64,000 nt of DNA from Podospora pseudocomata (lineage: Eukaryota; Ascomycota; Sordariomycetes; Sordariales; Podosporaceae). Under the pieces are notes generated by a model, which worked only from the letters and a program-made list of their open reading frames with translations, did no database searches and was not told where the DNA came from. The position numbers and the translations under genes are program-made. The stretch spans positions 248,001-312,000 of the forward strand of contig NW_026946366.1 in the NCBI RefSeq assembly GCF_035222375.1, read 5' to 3'. This document shows, one piece after another, positions 1 to 11,731 of the stretch (its first letter is position 1; each line of letters starts with the position of its first letter).

Positions 1-2700
1 TTTATTGCCTTTTCCCTCTTGATCCTACACACCGATGTCTTCAATAAGAACAACAAGCACAAGATGCAGAAAGCGGATTACCTCAAAAACACTCGAGGAG
101 AGGGCATTTATGAGGAGGTCTTGGAGGTCTTTTACGACAATATCACATATACCCCTTTTATTCACGTCGAGGATGATTTCGACATCAACGGAGAGCGGAT
201 CGTCCCACACAAGGTGAAGAAGAAGCCGTTCCTGTTGAATGCAGCGCCCGATCCAGCGCGACGGACGATAAAGGAGCCCGTCGATCCATACGCTGTTATT
301 CTCGAGGGAAAACTGGATTTGCTACGACCAAACTTTAGAGATGTGATGCACCTGGAAGACCCGTACAGCTACCTCGGAACGGCAAAGACGCTGAACATGA
401 AGGAGCTCCAGAAGACCTTCTTCAAGACCGGTGTCTTACAGATCGTTTCGGCAAGATCCCGACCCGATGCCTTCATGACTGAAAAGACAGCTTCGAATCC
501 GGAGGAGGCCCATCCTGGTATCGTGGATATCAAGGTCACAAAGGTCGGGCTGTTGTGGAGGAAAGATGCCAAAAAGAAGAAGACGAGGTCTCCCTGGCAA
601 GAGTGGGGTGCCATCCTCACAGGTGCCCAGCTCTACTTCTTTCGGAACACCACCTGGGTCAAGTCGTTGATGCATCAGCAAAAGGACCATCTCCGAAAGG
701 GCTGCGATGGGGATCCCTGCATATTCAAACCGCCCCTTGAGGCCTTCAAACCCGACGCGCTGATGTCAACAGACGGCGCCGTGGCTTTGATGGACAAGAG
801 CTATAACAAACACAAGCACGCATTCGTGTATGTCAAGAATGGCGGGCTTGAGGAGGTTTTGCTGGCGGAAGACGAGGATGAGATGAATGACTGGCTGGCC
901 AAGCTCAATTATGCTGCTGCGTTTAGGACCTCTGGTGTGCGCATGCGAGGTGTGATAGGAGGGAATATCGATGGTCAGGGGCGCAGAGCGCTCAGGAGAC
1001 TGGATGGCGATAATGTGCAGGTGATCCAGACACCGACCGGAGAGGTGACGGTTTCGCGCAGCCGCATTGACCACAAGATGGCACAGGATATTTTGGCCGC
1101 GCGGAGGGAGATCATGATGCAGAAGATTACTGATGCTGACGACAAGCTCAAGGAAGTTGAAAAGACACTTGCCGACCAGCACCGGAATGCCCGACATCTT
1201 TCGCTTCTGACCCCTATTTCGCAAAAGACCCGCGACTCGTTGCTTTTGGCGGGTGCGAGGATTGCTGCGCAGCTGAAGTGGACGCGGATGGAAATATGGA
1301 AACTGAAGTGTCACCGTGATATTCTCTCTTTGGATTTGGAAGAGGAGCGCCAGCTTCTCGATACTCCTGCGGACTCGCAGTTGCAGGTGCCTATCACTAG
1401 GGAAGACTCGAGGGGAAGCAGCCTTACAGCCCAGAAGAGTCCTCGGTCGCCCGCTCCGCTCTCCCTCACCAGAACCTCAACCGTCACATCGAAATCTGAA
1501 GGCTCATCGCCAGTCACCGAGGTCTTCCAGACGCCGCCGACCAGTGCGACCTCTACGAGCTTCCTTAAGCAGGAACGGACATGGGAGTCGCCGGCCGCGG
1601 TTCTTGATCAAAACGATAATCGCAAGGCTTCGGTCTCGACGGCCATTTCAGTCAGCTCTACCCCAGCTACGCCATCTCGAAAGAGGGCCGAGTCCAGCAC
1701 GACTGTTGAAAAGCCCAAGTTTGAGGGACCAGGTGAAGATGTGGATGCGGACGAGCGTGACCTGCTTGCCAAGGCTGGACTTTTGGAAGCCGCTAGCTCG
1801 GAGACCAAGTCCTCGACGGCTGGCGATGAGCCGTTTGATACGCCCGAGAGGCGTGGCCGCCACTCCAACAGCACCTCGGCCGATCGGCTCGAAAAGACGA
1901 ATATCCGGCGCAGTCTCCAGCGCACCCTTAGAGAGGGCGCCGGTCACCTCTCGCACCACCGCCACCGGAAGGGCAAGGATTCAACGTCCAGTGCCACCAA
2001 TGCCGACGAGGGCAGCCGCGATTCACCGGATAGCTTCCCTCGCAGCACGGGCTCCTTTGTCGTACACGGCAAGAAGGCTTCGGTGATCAACTTTAACAAC
2101 GACCTCCAGATCCAAGGTCTGACGGCTGAAGAGCGCATCCGGCAACGAATGCACCGTGGCGACGACGCAGGCAGTGTTCGGACCGGCCCGAGCGACGGCA
2201 CGGACTTTCAATCCATCCTCACTGCTCGGTCTGTATCCGAGCGCGAACACCGGGGATCTGCCGCCAGCGCGAGCACGGCCACGGCCCGAAGTTTCCGGGA
2301 GCTGCACAGGAAGTACTCGTCGGCTCAAGCGGCCCACAAGACCATTGGCAGCCTCGCGCTGCCGTCTGATGAGGATAGCGATGCGGCTATCAGCTTTTCT
2401 GACGGTCGGCACACGCCCCTTCCGCCTATTGATGGGGAGGAGGAGGAGAATGCCATTTCGACGAATGCGCTGACGACGGCGTTGGAGAATGCGGTTGTGG
2501 AGGAGGAGGAGGATGATGACGATGATGATTTCCCTACCGCGAGGGAGGAGAGGAACACGGTTTATTTTACTCCGCCGCCGGGCAGTCCGGTGAAGGAGGA
2601 GGATGATGGGGATGGGGAGGGAGATGATGGGGTGGTGCTGCAGAAGGATGGGGGGGAGAGGATGGCGAGTCCACCGCCGTTGCAGTGTGTTGGTGCTTGA
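1..2700 (+). CDS. Sec7-PH Arf guanine nucleotide exchange factor, 3' part (5' cut by window)
   Basis: The reading frame is open from base 1 and begins inside a Sec7 domain: the stretch LILHTDVFNKNNKHKMQ is the typical end of the Sec7 catalytic fold, which loads GTP on Arf GTPases. A pleckstrin homology domain follows (about residues 175-305 of the visible 899), starting VTKVGLLWRKDAKKKK and carrying the W/Y-rich strand WGAILTGAQLYFFRN; PH domains bind phosphoinositides. Next comes a helical region and then a long Ser/Pro/Thr-rich, low-complexity tail ending in acidic runs (EEEEDDDDDDD). This order resembles the fungal Syt1-like or EFA6-like Arf-GEFs that act at the plasma membrane or Golgi. 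The subfamily cannot be fixed without the upstream half. The visible part has no intron. Confidence 0.85.
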   Translation, partial: FIAFSLLILHTDVFNKNNKHKMQKADYLKNTRGEGIYEEVLEVFYDNITYTPFIHVEDDFDINGERIVPHKVKKKPFLLNAAPDPARRTIKEPVDPYAVILEGKLDLLRPNFRDVMHLEDPYSYLGTAKTLNMKELQKTFFKTGVLQIVSARSRPDAFMTEKTASNPEEAHPGIVDIKVTKVGLLWRKDAKKKKTRSPWQEWGAILTGAQLYFFRNTTWVKSLMHQQKDHLRKGCDGDPCIFKPPLEAFKPDALMSTDGAVALMDKSYNKHKHAFVYVKNGGLEEVLLAEDEDEMNDWLAKLNYAAAFRTSGVRMRGVIGGNIDGQGRRALRRLDGDNVQVIQTPTGEVTVSRSRIDHKMAQDILAARREIMMQKITDADDKLKEVEKTLADQHRNARHLSLLTPISQKTRDSLLLAGARIAAQLKWTRMEIWKLKCHRDILSLDLEEERQLLDTPADSQLQVPITREDSRGSSLTAQKSPRSPAPLSLTRTSTVTSKSEGSSPVTEVFQTPPTSATSTSFLKQERTWESPAAVLDQNDNRKASVSTAISVSSTPATPSRKRAESSTTVEKPKFEGPGEDVDADERDLLAKAGLLEAASSETKSSTAGDEPFDTPERRGRHSNSTSADRLEKTNIRRSLQRTLREGAGHLSHHRHRKGKDSTSSATNADEGSRDSPDSFPRSTGSFVVHGKKASVINFNNDLQIQGLTAEERIRQRMHRGDDAGSVRTGPSDGTDFQSILTARSVSEREHRGSAASASTATARSFRELHRKYSSAQAAHKTIGSLALPSDEDSDAAISFSDGRHTPLPPIDGEEEENAISTNALTTALENAVVEEEEDDDDDDFPTAREERNTVYFTPPPGSPVKEEDDGDGEGDDGVVLQKDGGERMASPPPLQCVGA

Positions 2701-4499
2701 GATACCCCTTTTTTTTTTCTTGTGGCTTGATACAAACGGAGAGAATACACCTAGGTACCTACCTGCCTTGTTTACTTATTCGACCTTACACAATCTTTCG
2801 AACAACCGATCGATCTAGCCTACCTACACCACCGCTCCTTTCAACAAACATTTTTTTTCCTTTTTTCTGCTCGGGGGAAAAAAGCATTGCCTAGGTACCC
2901 TACGATGGCTTCTTTCTGTGGTTTAATATTTTTTTTCGTTTCGATACGCTTTTTTTACTTTGAGTATAGCACTTGTATAATGTACAGCAAACACGGCTTT
3001 TTTCCCTTTTCGGTTGTATTTTCATGGCAGGCATGAGGGAAGATGGAGAAGGGTGGGGGGGAGGGGGGGCCTCTAAGAAAAAAAATGATGGCGTGTGTGT
3101 GAGTGGAAAGAGAGAATGTGTAAAAAGATTGTTGGGAATGGTTTTCTTTTTGCAGGTTTCTGTCTTGGGGGTTTGTGGAGGTTGCCAATGGCTCTCTTGG
3201 TTTTTTTTTTTTTTTTTGGGTTGTTGGTGGTGGTGGTGGTGGTGGTGTTTGAGGAGTTTTGGGGGTTTGTGGTTTGGAGGAGCTTACATTGCTGTCTACC
3301 GTTTACCTAGTTTAACAACATAAAAGAAGCGTTGTTTAGACGGAGGGGGGAGTGAAATAAAAAAATTTATTTGATATGAGTTTTGTACTGTGGTGTTTAT
3401 GGTGGTGATTTGGTGGTGGTTTGTTCTGTATGTTGATATCAGACCGCGGATGAGTCCATTGCGATGGACTGTGACGAGTTAGAAAAGAAGATTGTTGCGG
3501 GTTTTGTATATTTTGGTGACGGGCTGATTGTGGTTTAGGGGATTGTGCTCTCTATGGTGGTGTTGTTCAATGTAGGTTAGCAGGCGAGGAGCATTGAAGG
3601 TTCGGGTACTTCGTATACAAGATGGACTTCTTGTGCATAGAGAGTCTGGGCGGGGAGAGATGTATGTTATTGTTGGAAAGTGATGTGAAGGGGTGATATG
3701 TAGAAGATACACAGAGGGCAACAAGTTGATTTCTATTCACCACAGCTATCGCAACACGCCAGGGTTTGTTTACTTGATTACACTTCAGGGGTAATCATTC
3801 AGGGGCGGCTGCCAAACGAGCACATCCCCATCACCAATCAGACAGACGTCGTCAAGGTACTCATCTTTTTCCTATTGCTAGGATTGATAAAAGGGTCTAC
3901 ATTATCCAAGTTCATGCTCAGCCTGCCCTGAAAAAAAAACATCAAGACCACCGTATTATTCTTTGGAATTTATCAGAGGTCACACAACAAACATGTTCAA
4001 CAGTTTCGTCTCGAGTCACAGCAGCCATCGGACAGTAATCATGAAGTGTAAAAATCATCGCTTATTCAAATCCCTACCTTACTCCCCAACCTAACCTATC
4101 CCCATTGCTGTCTAATGTTTCCCACTCCAAGAGCCTCATACAATACATCTTACAACCCCACTGACAACCCCTCCCCCCCTAAATTCACAGCTCCTCATGC
4201 TCGCTCATGTGTGTGTGTGTGTGTGTCCTCGAAGCCAAAACTTTGCTCATGACTCCATGTCTTCCTCAAAAACATACAACTATCCATTCCACTTCATGCC
4301 CACCATATCAAAACCCCCCCCCCCTCCTCCCAAATACCCCCCCTTTTCGTCAATTCAATGGCGATACAAAACGCCCAACATATGCAAACCCTGATATCAC
4401 AACCCCCCCTTCCCCCCGCCATTATCAACAAAACCACTACCAAAAGACATGCATGCCCAACCAAGCCAACTTCGATAACAGCTACCCTCCTCCCCCGTG
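2701..4499. other. Intergenic region between convergent genes
   Basis: About 1.8 kb between two gene 3' ends, so it should hold both 3' UTRs. It contains T-rich and G-rich runs, a (TGG)n tract near 3225-3250, a (TG)n tract at 4208-4226 and a small perfect hairpin at 3453-3470. No convincing coding exon was seen; the short ORFs here are low-complexity. Confidence 0.6.
4208..4226. repeat. (TG)n microsatellite
   Basis: Uninterrupted TG dinucleotide tract in the 3' intergenic region downstream of the WAPL gene. Confidence 0.9.
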
Positions 4500-7155
4500 T
4501 CAATAATTCCTCGCAGCCAACTGCTCACTCAACCCCTTCAACCTCTCAATCGAACCCCCCTTCCCCCCCTCCCCATTCACCCCCGCCGCCTTGATATGCA
4601 GCGCAATAAACTCATTGACCGAATCCAGCAGCGGCTGCAAGCTCTTCTTGGGGTGCACCCTCACAAACCTCTCCTTGATCGGCTCGTGCAGACACAGATA
4701 CCCCAATAGTATGCTCAAATACCCCAGCGCCACATTCAACTGCGTCTTCTCCATCGAGTCGGCCTACATCCCTCATTGTTAGCAACCTTGTCAGTGTCTG
4801 TAACAAAAAAACAAAACTTACATCCGCCATCTTCAAATGATTATCAGCAAAAACCCCAATCAACCCCTCCAACCCTCCCTCCCCAGCCAGCGTCTCACCC
4901 GCAGGCGGGTAGTAAACACAGAAATTAATCATCACCCCCAGCATGATAATCAGCCCATCCAGCAGCCCCCGTCCCCTAACCCCCCCCTCTTCCTTCACCT
5001 TCACCTCCACCTTCATCACCATCCCAAACGCGCCCCACGCCCCCCTCGCCAACCTCCCCACCAGCCCCCTCTCGACAAACAACCGGCACGTGTCAGGGTT
5101 GTGATTCGTGACGTTAATCGACGTCCTCAGCACCAACCCCTCCAGCTCGTCGCCAAACCCCTCCACCGGCCTGCTCAGCGCCCCGTCCAGCAAGTCCGCC
5201 ACGATCGGCGCGTATTTCCTCGTCCACCTCGCACTGAGACGGGAAGACTGCATCGCGTCGAGAGAGAGCCCTTCTACTACGTGGAGAGAGAGCGCAAAAT
5301 CCCACGAGTTTTCGTGGCCAGGAAAACCCCAGCTGTCCGGGTTAGACGTCCCGTCCTTAAGGTAACCGAATAACAGATCAGTGATAGCAGGCGAAAAAAA
5401 CTCATCCTCCGACACCCGCGTCGACTGCCTAAGCAAAAGCTCCAGACACTTCAGCGCCAGTGTCCGCGGCGACAACGAGCCCGGCGGCGCTGGTTTCCAC
5501 GCCGGAAGCTCAAGAACAGAAGCTTTCACCGTCCCCAAAGTAGTTTGCATATTTTTCGAAACGTTGTGCTTCCTGTCCCTCACCAGCCGACTAATATCTT
5601 CTTCCTGATCAAGCAGCCGCTTGAGAAGCGCAGCAAAACCCTGCGATCGTAACTGCTGAATAAGATGCGCCGAAGGCGACGCCGCCAAAAGTGTAGCGAC
5701 GATGGCCAGGATAGAATACCCACACACAAGGTCAGTCTCCTCCCCCAGCGACCGGAACAGAGCCTCATCCCCGCTGTGATCCCGAAACTGGCGCCGAAAC
5801 TCCTTGGTCTTCATCTTCTGCGCCAGCTCCAGCAACGCGCCTTTGCGCAAAGATGAAGCCTTTGGTGACGGAACGCCGATGCGATCAACGATATCACCCA
5901 TCTCATCAGCAAATCGACTATTTGCGCCTGCCTGTCGCAATTCGTGGATACTCTGAACAGCGCCGCTGTTCCCCAACTCTTCTTCTTCGTCGAGGTAAGC
6001 AAACTTGCTGAGGGCGGCGCTTTTGGTGAGCCGCCCAATGTTGAATAATGCGCCCTTGGACGACATGTCGTCCAGACCACCGCCCAAACCGCCGCTGCCA
6101 AACAACGGGTCCTCTTCCGCCAGCATGGACCTCTGCTGGCTGTAGGTAAACTTGGGTCCCGACTTCCTGGCTGTCAATACCGGACGCGCCATAGTTCTTC
6201 CCTTGTCTACAGGTTCTGGACTAGAGTCCCGCAGGGCTGGAGAACGTCTGGTTTTGGAGATGTGGGAGTCTTGCGACGAGAATGCTTCCTCTTCTGATTC
6301 ACTTTCTTCATCTGCCTGTTCGACCAAGGTGTCAATTAACCGCCTCTTCTTCGGAGCCTTTCCTGGCTGACTTTGCGGGATCGATTCGGGTGCTGAGGTG
6401 GGCAGAGATGTAGGTTCAATTTCGATCGGAGGCGGAGGCTTCGAGGAGGATGATTGTGGACCGGAAAGGCGTATTGGAATCTGCGTCTTCTCGGGCTCGG
6501 GCTTTTTGGAGGATTTATTTTTTGTACCAACGCTTAGGTTCTTCAAGATCTTGGTGGTCTTCACTGAGAAGAGAGGCGCAGCGGGCGGTGGGGCATCCTG
6601 CATATGGACATCTCGCTCAGGTGTCTGTCGAGATCTGGGGACCACCGAGGATCTATCTTTCGGGTCCGATCGCCGAGTGACAGGTTCAGGAGAGGGTGCC
6701 TTTTCAGGGGATAATTCTGGTGTTGAGTAGGGAAGCGAGGTCTTGCTCGTCTTTTCTGACTGCACACGAGCTAGCCTCCTCTTCTTGGGCCGAGTGTCCT
6801 CTTCAGGTTCATCTTCAATGGCGTAGATATCGTAAGGATCAGGTAGGGGCTGACTGTGAGAGACATCGGAAGGTTTCGAAGATGCGTCACGGCCAGCTTT
6901 ACGTATGTTTTGTAATTTCCCCTTGCTGGAAACGAGGGTGCGGGAGGCAGAGGCAGAGGCAGGCGCAGGCGAAGGCTCAGGTGAGGTCGTGGGTGACTTG
7001 TGGAGAGAGGATACGCTGGGAACGATGGGCGCAGACTCGGCATGCCTGAGGGTGCCAACGGCAGAAGCTTTGGGTCTTCTTCGTGCAAGTTTGCCATAAG
7101 TGGTGACCTTTTTCTGGGGCGCATAGCCAAAGTCGGTCTCACTGGTGCTGGCCAT
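4500..7155 (-). CDS. WAPL: WAPL/Rad61 cohesin-release factor
   Basis: Two exons: 7155-4822 and 4763-4500 (865 aa). Donor GTAAGT and acceptor TAG join HLKMAD to ADSMEKTQLN in phase 0. The N-terminal half (to about residue 380) is disordered, basic and Ser/Pro-rich, with a TYGKLARRR motif near residue 20. From about residue 400 it becomes an ordered helical WAPL domain; the stretch around RDRKHNVSKNMQTTL is typical. WAPL opens the cohesin ring with Pds5 and so releases cohesin from chromatin. The start chosen is the ATG at 7155, giving MASTSETDFGY; an ATG 29 codons upstream reads through a low-complexity leader and looks like UTR. The gene is convergent with the Arf-GEF and divergent from UPRT. 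Confidence 0.85.
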
Positions 7156-8674
7156 AGTGAAGGACGCTAGAGAAGGAGGCGTCGCTGGAGGCTGCGGTTC
7201 AAAAAAAGAAAAGAAAAATGAAAGTGATGCCGGGAAAATCAAAAGTGTCAGTGGGACATTCCAAGTTGGTCTTGCGATGCGGTATCAATGCCGCTGGGCG
7301 AGAGAGCTCAGAGGCTGTGTGAACTGTTTGGGTTCGGTCCGCGTCCTGACAATGAACTCGATGCGACCAGCCCCCAGACTCAACTGCCACGGTGTGTGCG
7401 AAGACTGAGATTTTCAAACAAAGACAACTGCTCCTGGGTGACGTAGGTAGTGGCCGGCTGTGATTTGGCCGGGAGCAAAAGCCGTTGAGAGTGGAAAATT
7501 GGGAGATGGGATAACTGCAATTGCTCATGGGCAGCAGCAGACGCGTTCACGACTTGGTTGTTCATGAGGCTTCATTGTTTTTGGAAACAAGCACCAACCC
7601 CACATCTTGTCTCTTGAACTCCCAGTCTCCCCCGTTGCCGGCCCCAGCGCCACCCTGCATTGTAGCCCGTGCCCCCCTTTCTTGGCACCCAGCCTTTCAA
7701 AGGAAGGTCGAGACCTCTCCAGCTCTCTTGCGCCTCCATCAACATGGAGGGGATCTTTCGTCTCAATTCTCGGGGAAATTGGCCTAATTTTGTGCCTGAA
7801 AGAATCTGTAGCACTAGCTTTGCAAACAAAGAACCAGGTTTCAAGATTTTATTTAGATTACTGAGAATGAGGACATGAAGCAAGAGCAAGTGACCATCAA
7901 GTCCAAGTCTACATATCATATCGTTCATCTTATCTTATCCAAGCATAGCCCCTCCAAGCACAAGGTAGGATTCTCAACCCCGCAGTTATCTCTGTCAAGA
8001 AAAGACCCCAAACCAAAAGAGCACACAACAAACTCCAATGTCTCAACCCTCCACAGCTATCCATGACTAAAAGCTCTTTGCAGCTATCACTGTCATGTGG
8101 CGTCCACCTGCTTGATCAACCCTATCCACGTTGTCTTCCAACGGTCAGGTGGGGTCTGGAGACAACTGCAGCCAGGGGTTTTCTGCCATCTGGTGTCATG
8201 GTATAGGAAGAAGCTTGCCTTGAGAGAGGGGCAAAAAACCGTTCGTAGTTCCAATCCACCGAGTATTTAGAATCAAGGTTACCTACCTTAAATCATCGTG
8301 TGCTCAGCTTCCCAATCCATAAGCTCCGGGTCCCCTTTGTCCACACACACACACACACACATACACACGCAGAGAGAGAGAGAGAGAGAGAGAGAGACAC
8401 GATCCCAATTAACCTCATCCGTCTGATACAAGGGCCCCTCGCTTTCCCTCTCCTCCTCGGAAGCACCTTACATTTCAAGGGTGATTCCCGGCATATCCTA
8501 CCTGCAAAATACTTTTGCTCAGGGTGGAGTTCACCTTATCTCCGCACACCTGTTTACTATCGAACTCTACTCAACTTACTTTCCCGTTCTCATAATCCCT
8601 TATTGTAGACATACGCTTTTTTTTCCCTCTAAACATCACACCTACCTCCCATATACCTCAATCCCACACACTCA
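7156..8674. other. Divergent intergenic region WAPL/UPRT
   Basis: 1.5 kb shared upstream region. It holds a (CA)n tract followed by a (GA)n tract (8342-8397) about 280 bp before the UPRT start, and several GATA-type sites (for example two in CTTATCTTATCC near 7930). No coding exon was recognised. Confidence 0.6.
8342..8397. repeat. Compound (CA)n-(GA)n microsatellite
   Basis: CA repeats (8342-8368) pass after a few bases into GA repeats (8371-8397). The tract lies in the UPRT promoter or 5' UTR region. Confidence 0.9.
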
Positions 8675-9587
8675 ATGACCGAAGAAGTCGCCCCCGTCAA
8701 GTGCGTCGGCCCCGAATACCGCGCCGAAGACCAAAAGCCCACCGCCACCGTCTCAACCGTCGTCCACTTTGACAATGTCACCGTCCTCCCCCAAACCCCC
8801 CAGCTAATCGCCCTCCTCTCGTGAGCCGTTCCCCTCTCCCCTCCTCTATAACCAATTTGTTTCTAAAAACCCCAGCATCATCCGCAACCACTCCACCGCC
8901 CGCGGCGACTTCGTCTTCTACTCCAACCGCATCATCCGCCTCCTCGTCGAGGAAGGCCTCAACCACCTCCCCACCATCTCCCACACCGTCACCACCCCCG
9001 TCGGCCGCCCCTACGATGGCCTCTCCTTCCAGGGAAAAATCGCCGGCGTCTCCATCATGCGCGCCGGCGAGGCCATGGAGCAAGGGCTCCGCGACTGCTG
9101 CCGCTCGGTGAGGATCGGCAAGATCCTGATCCAGCGCGACGAGGAGACTGCCCAGCCGAAGCTGTTTTATGACAAGCTGCCCGAGGATATTGCGGATAGA
9201 TGGGTGCTGTTGTTGGATCCTATGCTTGCTACTGGTGAGTTTTTTTCATGTCAAGTGTCAGAAAGGGGGGGGGGGTTGCTAATCAGAAATATAGGCGGCT
9301 CTGCCATCATGGCTGTGGATGTTCTCAAGTCGCGTGGGGTTCCTGAGGAGAGGATTCTATTCTTGAACGTGCTTGCTAGCCCGGAGGGGATCAAGAACTT
9401 TGCGGAAAAGTTCCCTGCGTCGAGGGTGGTGACTGCTTTTGTGGATGAGGGGTTGGATGAGAAGAAGTAAGTTTATTTCCTTTTCGGATTTTCAGATACG
9501 GGTGAGTAAGAGCTAACCCTATGACACCCTTACAGCTACATCATCCCAGGCCTTGGTGACTTTGGCGACAGATATTATACCCGGTGA
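8675..9587 (+). CDS. FUR1: Uracil phosphoribosyltransferase
   Basis: Four exons: 8675-8820, 8876-9234, 9295-9466 and 9536-9587, giving 242 aa with all junctions in phase. It converts uracil and PRPP to UMP in pyrimidine salvage. The PRPP-binding loop VLLLDPMLATGGSA is split by intron 2. The MRAGEAMEQGLR segment and the C-terminal uracil-binding segment YIIPGLGDFGDRYY are intact. Length matches the family. It lies about 2.1 kb upstream of a URC1-type gene on the same strand, so it might be the URC6-type paralogue of the uracil catabolic pathway rather than, or as well as, the general salvage enzyme. Sequence alone does not separate FUR1 from URC6. Confidence 0.93.
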
Positions 9588-9934
9588 AGAACTCAATGTA
9601 GCAAAAAATCACCAATAAAACACGCTCACACAAAAAAAAAAAACCCCCGATATATACGAGGCCAAAGCAAATCATTATCTTTTTGCTTGTCTTGAGAAGG
9701 AAAAGTATCGTAGAAATTAATATTTTCCACACCCGCCAACTGATTTCATGCCTCCTCTGCCTCAAATACTTGTCGCCATGATATGATTGATTGATCGATT
9801 GATTGCCACCCCAACCATACATTTATTTTCCTGTTTCCCAATTCCCATTCCCCCCTCCCCCCAAAAAAAAAGAAAAAAATATAGACCACCAAATCTTGTC
9901 GTGGCAAAACAAACAAAACCCAGGAAGAGAGATT
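9588..9934. other. Short convergent 3' region UPRT/ELF1
   Basis: Holds both 3' UTRs; A-rich and C-rich runs only, no coding signal. Confidence 0.6.
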
Positions 9935-10387
9935 TCACTCGTAGTCATCATCATCCGGTATCACATCCCCATAACCATCCTCGTCGTCATCGGCCTCGAC
10001 TCGTCGGGCTGCCCGCCCCCCGCTATTACTTGATCGCCCGCCGGCGGCGGCGGCCTTTGCCTTCTCGCTGTTTTCTTGGGCGACGGCGTCGGCTGCGTCG
10101 ACCCATTCGGCGTAGACGTCGACGGGGGCGGAGAGGTAGTTGATGCCACACTGGAAGTGCTGGCCGCAGATCTTGCAGTCGAGGGAGCCGACGCCGGCTT
10201 TCTTGTCGACCTTGACGGAGACGGCCTTTTCGTGGTTGCAGAAGAGGCAGGTGAAGACTGAGGGGAGGGGTTCGTTCTATAAAGGGGGGTTTGTTAGGTA
10301 TCATGCGCAAGGTTGGATTAGAGAGAGATGGATGCGTACCCGGCGAGGGCCGGTTGGCTTTCTGGTGGCCTTTTTGCGCTTGCCCAT
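9935..10387 (-). CDS. ELF1: Transcription elongation factor Elf1 (zinc ribbon)
   Basis: Two exons: 10387-10340 and 10276-9935 (129 aa). The N-terminus [16 protein letters not shown] is the basic Elf1 tail. It is followed by a zinc ribbon with CLFC and, about 22 residues later, CKIC, then [23 protein letters not shown] (quoted in two parts: [11 protein letters not shown] and [12 protein letters not shown]), which is diagnostic of the family. Elf1 travels with RNA polymerase II and helps it pass nucleosomes. The C-terminal part is Ala-rich and then acidic ([18 protein letters not shown]), as in other fungi. The single intron follows codon 16. The gene faces UPRT and is divergent from the URC1-type gene. 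Confidence 0.93.
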
Positions 10388-11731
10388 TGTTTCTGGTGGT
10401 TATCCGGGGGGTTGAAGAGGGAGGTAGGTTGCGCGATTGAATTGATGGTTTCGCTGGGTTTGTGCGAGGATGCGCCGGGGGTTTTATGGGTGTGTTATTT
10501 GGAAAGAGTTTGATGCAGAAAAAGTGATGTGATAGGGGGATATATGGATTGATTTGGATTCTCAACAGGATTCGGTCATCGCCTAACAATCAAGCTCCAT
10601 GTTCTCATGCGCTGGAGACGCGTCGGATTAAACTGCCCCGCTAATCTCAAAGTGGAGCGTGCTGCTACATGCGTGTTACGGTGTGCGGTGAAGTGAAGTA
10701 GGGTGTGGCGAGGTGAAAGAAGAAGGTTCAAGGTGAAGGCTTCACTTTGACAAGGCTCCCCTGATCTCCACCGGGTTTGCCAAGCGGGGCCAAGAAGGGT
10801 CGGACTTCTAATCTGTGGCCCGTGTCCTCGATAAACCTCCGCTGTTGTCGGGTCCACACCACCCGTCTCGGCGAGAGGGGAGCTTTTGACCTTCCTCTAA
10901 CTTGGAGTGATCATCGACCTTGCAGTGTTCGTCCCAGGATGCTGTTGTGAAGCATGTTGTGAAGAGGTTATGCTTCTCTTATCTAATCCAACAGAAGCTG
11001 TCTGTCTCACCAACAGAAGCCAACAAGACACCGGTCTCCTTCCCCTCGCCGTCAGCTGACCTTCCTGTGGCTTTACGTCCCGTTCCCGTTATCGGTTCTC
11101 TATCATCTCCAGAGACGTGTCCGCCTTCCAAACCCAGTTCCGTGATATCCACAGCGGCAGACGATCCGATTGCGGTGCCCCGCCTCCGCCGGCCTCCCGG
11201 AGTGGAGCAAGACGTGGAAGCACAAGCACAACGACAGCGATTACAGGGGTCGACGCAAGCACTACCGGAACGCCAACACACGGCCAGCCAGCTTGCACTA
11301 TTATCGATCACCTGCCATTCTCCCCGGCCGCCCGGTGATACCAGCTTCTGGGGGTCGAAGCGGCCCAAGCCCCGTCCAATGACGCCGGTTTCTTATCACG
11401 GGGTCTCACCCGAGCTCCGGAACCTGCCACATTCCGATGTGTTTGTCTCATTACCAACCGTTTTATATACTAGAATACTAGTTGCCCGCACCGGGTTTCA
11501 CTTGACTACTCAGTGTTCTCTGTCTCCTGTCTGTCTAGGGGCTTGTGTGTATCGTGACCCAACCGCTACAGAACCCTTCCTATCTTTTTTGATCCCGAAG
11601 ATCTCGCTCCCTCCACCAGGGGCTTTGTTGTTCTTTTGTGTCCCGTTCCATCCTCGGCTTCTAGATTGGTAGCACTTTACCTCAGCTGTAGCTCCATCTC
11701 CCTACCTACGTTCCGCAAAACTACTTTCACG
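10388..11731. other. Divergent intergenic region ELF1/URC1
   Basis: 1.3 kb between two starts. Several GATA-type (HGATAR) sites are visible on either strand, for example CTTATCT at 10978-10984, and others near 11088, 11392 and 11579. These fit nitrogen control of a uracil catabolism gene, but such short motifs also occur by chance. ORFs in this stretch lack family features. Confidence 0.5.

Noticed and set aside
3446-3478. Hammerhead-ribozyme-like hairpin (GGATGAG, stem AGTCCA/TGGACT, then GTGACGAG)
   Set aside because: The stem is perfect, but the core does not match CUGAUGA...GAAA and no flanking stems I and III are seen. Probably a chance hairpin.
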